Origin: WAPX01 sp964622075
Lineage (GTDB): Archaea > Halobacteriota > Archaeoglobi > Archaeoglobales > Archaeoglobaceae
NCBI GenBank assembly: GCA_964622075.1
Contig: CAZUMR010000007.1
Location: forward strand, 1-7,685
Direction of reading: 5' to 3'
DNA: 7,685 nucleotides
This document shows positions 6,169-7,685 of this stretch, piece by piece. Position 1 is the stretch's first letter, and each line of letters starts with the position of its first letter. The translations under genes and the position numbers were made by a program. Below the pieces are notes generated by a model. The model saw only the letters and a list, made by a program, of their open reading frames with translations, was not told where the DNA came from and did not search any database.

Positions 6169-6207
6169 CTTAACTATTTTTAATTATTTTTATTTTTATG
6201 CCTTTTT
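6169..6207 (+). terminator. T-rich termination tract after the small zinc-ribbon gene
   Basis: Several runs of four or five T (around 6177-6181, 6187-6190, 6193-6197 and 6203-6207) follow the stop at 6149 by 20-60 bases without a strong hairpin. This is how intrinsic archaeal termination looks. Confidence 0.6.
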
Positions 6208-6405
6208 ACACCCCTCCTGCACAACCTATGCCGTTTTGTCCGCTTTAATGTTTGCTTTAATTCAAGTCCCTTCCATACTGGCGTATCTCTCTTAAGCCAT
6301 TACAGAATATTACAGTAAGGACTCGATCGAAGTCTTGTGCATCAAACTTTGAAATATCTCCACTAATTCAATTAAAACCTAAAAGGGTCAGCATCCTACA
6401 TCATC
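6208..6405. other. AT-rich non-coding spacer with short direct repeats
   Basis: No gene is evident between the zinc-ribbon gene's termination tract and the end of the leftward membrane operon. It contains GCTTTAAT twice (6242-6249, 6254-6261), ATTACAG twice with 10-base spacing (6299-6305, 6309-6315), and a short imperfect palindrome around CGATCG (6320-6334). No function can be assigned. The stretch marks the change to the AT-richer block on the right. Confidence 0.45.
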
Positions 6406-6822
6406 TTAAGTAAATGTAAATTGACTATAAACATAAAACATAGATATATTAATAGCTATGTTGGGTAATATAGAGATGGTCAATACCTTCAAGTGACTTT
6501 CATCGGAAATTACCCTTAAAACTAATGCATAAAATGACATTACTATTATTTCTACTAATTTTCCAAGCATCATGAAAATATTTTGGAGTAGATTTATTAA
6601 ATACATGAAAAAATAAATAACATAGATAGAGTAGGCAATGGAGTTTGCCTCAAACAATTCGCCTATCTTTAGTTCAACTAGCAAAGATAACGCTACCAAG
6701 TACTCAATAAAAGTAATCAAAAGAAAGCCACCGAACTGGCTAAAAAATGTAGATATAAATACAATAGCTGGAATGTAATTAAGCATGAGAGTAGTCTTTA
6801 GGACTGGTGGAGGATTCTCCAA
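6406..6822 (-). CDS. Multi-span membrane protein, possibly Yip1-like; probable C-terminal part of a frameshifted gene
   Basis: A 138-codon ORF of strongly hydrophobic character with about four membrane segments (residues roughly 15-35, 38-52, 64-105 as two, 112-133). The ending FYALVLRVISDESHLKVLTISILPN resembles the last helices of Yip1-family proteins; this is a weak, remembered likeness. Start options are poor. TTG 6822 lacks a convincing ribosome binding site and overlaps the preceding ORF by 44 bases. ATG 6784-6786 overlaps the previous stop (ATGCTTAA), giving 126 aa and possible coupling. The frame stays open upstream and encodes ELFIGYLYLLENPPPVLK, which continues the last helix of the preceding ORF. 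Removing one T from the T5 run (6841-6845) fuses both into one 229-aa protein. I favour a single ancestral gene. Confidence 0.6.
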   Translation of the reverse strand: MENPPPVLKTTLMLNYIPAIVFISTFFSQFGGFLLITFIEYLVALSLLVELKIGELFEANSIAYSIYVIYFFMYLINLLQNIFMMLGKLVEIIVMSFYALVLRVISDESHLKVLTISILPNIAINISMFYVYSQFTFT

Positions 6823-7096
6823 AAGATAAAGGTACCCTATAAAAAGCTCCTACGGCTATGAGTACACTTACTATCGTTGTCAACAATATAGCGTACAATA
6901 ATCCATATCTTAAGTTGTTTTTGGGAGGCACCTCTTTACTATAAAAAGCTACTAATACGGATGAGATGTAACCCACTGTTAAAGCCACAATTTCGGCGGA
7001 GTACGGGTTCATACCATTCAACGTTAAGAGAATAATGTAGATACCCACAGAAATAACTGGAAAACTGATATTGGGCACATATGGTTTCAAGTGCAT
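6779..7096 (-). CDS. Membrane protein of unknown function; probable N-terminal part of the same frameshifted gene
   Basis: A 105-codon ORF with three hydrophobic segments: FPVISVGIYIILLTL (about 12-26), AEIVALTVGYISSVLVAFY (about 34-52) and YAILLTTIVSVLIAVGAFY (about 68-86). It then ends in a hydrophilic, unhelical tail (RVPLSFGESSTSPKDYSHA) that looks like out-of-frame reading. With one T fewer at 6841-6845 the frame would run AVGAFIGYLYLLENPPPVLK into the next ORF. The ATG (7094-7096) overlaps by 10 bases the stop that the preceding SpoIIM-like gene would have if repaired (ATGCACTTGA), a normal coupled arrangement. I do not recognise the N-terminal part. Confidence 0.6.
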   Translation of the reverse strand: MHLKPYVPNISFPVISVGIYIILLTLNGMNPYSAEIVALTVGYISSVLVAFYSKEVPPKNNLRYGLLYAILLTTIVSVLIAVGAFYRVPLSFGESSTSPKDYSHA

Positions 7097-7213
7097 CCTA
7101 TCAACCTCATAGTCAAAAAAGTTTCAACTAAACCTGCCACAATCAGTAAAGAATAAGCTAAAGCTATTTTAGTAAGGTATCTTCTTATTAAATTTGAGTC
7201 AAAGTTAGAAGAA

Positions 7214-7618
7214 TCACCTAAAGCTAGGAAGAAATCGTAGCTCATTGAGAAAGCTATATATGATACTAAAAAGTAAGAATACTAAAAAGTAAGAAAATAA
7301 CTCTATAATCCCATGAGGAATTATACCTCTTACTACATAAGCAGGAGGAAGTCCTAGTATTGCGTAACTGTGCTTAAAACCTTGAACGAAGAGAATTATA
7401 AGAGATCCTAATCCCAGAGTTAGAATCCCCAAAGTCAGGAGAGAAAGAAAAACCCCGTATTTGCCCTCAAGATTAGGAATATGTCCGGTTCTCGACACAC
7501 TAATAACAGCCGTAGCGGGATAATAAACTCGACCAACAAATAAACCTGTTAAGTAGAAAACTACTAAAAAAGCTGGATAAAGAATTCGTAATTTATACAA
7601 TGTTCCTCTATTCAACAT
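7214..7618 (-). CDS. Truncated SpoIIM-family product as the sequence stands (134 aa)
   Basis: This is the reading frame actually open in the window for the gene described above. Residues 1-113 are genuine family sequence. Residues 114-134 (FLLFSIIYSFLNELRFLPSFR) are read in the shifted frame and should be treated as artefactual. The product would lack the last helices of the family fold, so it is unlikely to work normally. Confidence 0.7.
   Translation of the reverse strand: MLNRGTLYKLRILYPAFLVVFYLTGLFVGRVYYPATAVISVSRTGHIPNLEGKYGVFLSLLTLGILTLGLGSLIILFVQGFKHSYAILGLPPAYVVRGIIPHGIIELFSYFLVFLLFSIIYSFLNELRFLPSFR
7264..7295. repeat. Perfect 16-bp tandem duplication
   Basis: TACTAAAAAGTAAGAA occurs twice head to tail (7264-7279 and 7280-7295), with one more matching base to the left (7263). 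A length of 16 is not a multiple of three, so the duplication shifts the leftward gene that contains it. It looks like a recent slippage or unequal-repair event, since the copies are identical. Confidence 0.95.
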
Positions 7619-7685
7619 TTATTATACCCTCCAGGAGTATACGTTAGCGCTATAGGAGTGGCTATACCTATAACCAAGAGGCATA
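7612..7685 (-). CDS. C-terminal end of an upstream membrane-associated gene (partial)
   Basis: On the minus strand an open frame enters from the right edge and ends at TGA 7612-7614, giving CLLVIGIATPIALTYTPGGY and a short end (NKC). The hydrophobic run suggests a C-terminal membrane helix. Its stop overlaps the SpoIIM-like start (ATGTTGA), the same coupled style seen further down the operon, which supports this frame over the other open one. Too little is present to name it. Confidence 0.5.
   Translation of the reverse strand, partial: CLLVIGIATPIALTYTPGGYNKC
7627..7632 (-). promoter_or_regulatory. Ribosome binding site of the SpoIIM-like gene
   Basis: GGAGGG on the minus strand lies 8 nt before the ATG at 7616-7618, inside the end of the upstream gene. 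It fixes the start of the SpoIIM-like frame and suggests the gene was functional until recently. Confidence 0.8.

Larger units (their letters stand above)
7087..7618 (-). pseudogene. SpoIIM (DUF95)-family membrane protein gene, frameshifted by a 16-bp tandem duplication
   Basis: The frame from ATG 7618 encodes a hydrophobic protein with the SpoIIM-family hallmark GIIPHGIIELFSYFLV (98-113), helices at about 12-30 and 58-79, and a short soluble loop between. After Val113 it enters a perfect 16-bp tandem duplication and goes out of phase, ending at TGA 7214. Dropping one copy restores phase: SYIAFSMSYDFFLAL, a short loop, then LTKIALAYSLLIVAGLVETF and a stop at 7087-7089. That gives 171 aa with the IALAYSLLIVAGLVET-type C-terminal helix expected of the family. 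The restored stop overlaps the next ATG by 10 bases. GGAGGG (7627-7632) lies 8 nt before the start. SpoIIM is a forespore membrane protein in Bacillus; archaeal members have no agreed function. It could be a dead gene, a phase-variable one or an assembly error. Confidence 0.8.

Noticed and set aside
7619..7685. Alternative open frame MPLGYRYSHSYSANVYSWRV at the right edge
   Set aside because: It ends in two stops and is polar, while the other frame gives a hydrophobic end with an ATGTTGA coupling overlap that matches the operon's style.

Overview
The window looks archaeal, most likely a thermophilic euryarchaeon of the Archaeoglobales type. This is inferred from TATA-box/purine-rich promoter layouts, GGAGG/GGTG ribosome binding sites, heavy AGA/AGG and ATA codon use, small zinc-ribbon genes, and a CRISPR repeat whose crRNA handle is AUUGAAAG. 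The genus is a guess from gene style, not a database match.

Layout, left to right. (1) Bases 1-284 are the leader-proximal end of a CRISPR array: four identical 37-bp repeats. The array is read leftward, with its promoter at about 311-326. (2) Bases 285-641 hold the leader and the upstream region of the next gene, with no credible gene but three copies of a GGAATTCCGG-type motif. (3) Bases 642-2361 carry three rightward genes, probably one operon at least in part: a universal stress protein with a degenerate nucleotide site, a prenyltransferase/squalene-oxidase-type helical repeat protein, and a zinc-ribbon plus HEAT-repeat protein. (4) Bases 2374-5818, leftward, encode a complete iron-siderophore/corrinoid-type ABC importer in the order lipoprotein binding protein, FecCD-type permease, ATPase. 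The ATPase has an extra C-terminal domain of about 150 residues. (5) Bases 5819-6014 are a divergent promoter region serving the importer and a tiny rightward zinc-ribbon gene (44 aa, 6015-6149), probably translated from a leaderless message and followed by T-rich termination tracts. (6) Bases 6150-6405 are AT-rich and non-coding. (7) Bases 6406-7685 are an AT-richer leftward operon of integral membrane proteins that enters from the right edge.

The most notable result is in region 7. The SpoIIM-family (DUF95) gene is interrupted by a perfect 16-bp tandem duplication (7264-7295). Removing one copy restores a 171-residue protein whose new C-terminus looks like a proper SpoIIM tail and whose stop overlaps the next start codon. 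The next two ORFs (105 and 138 codons) would likewise join into one 229-residue multi-span membrane protein if a single T were removed from a T5 run (6841-6845, plus-strand A5). The operon therefore reads as two or more membrane genes disabled, or switched off, by two small indels. It could be a decaying transferred block, a phase-variable locus, or partly a sequencing artefact.

Functionally, the importer is self-contained. No cas genes are in view. The membrane operon has no assigned function; SpoIIM/Yip1-like pairs are best treated as an uncharacterised membrane module.
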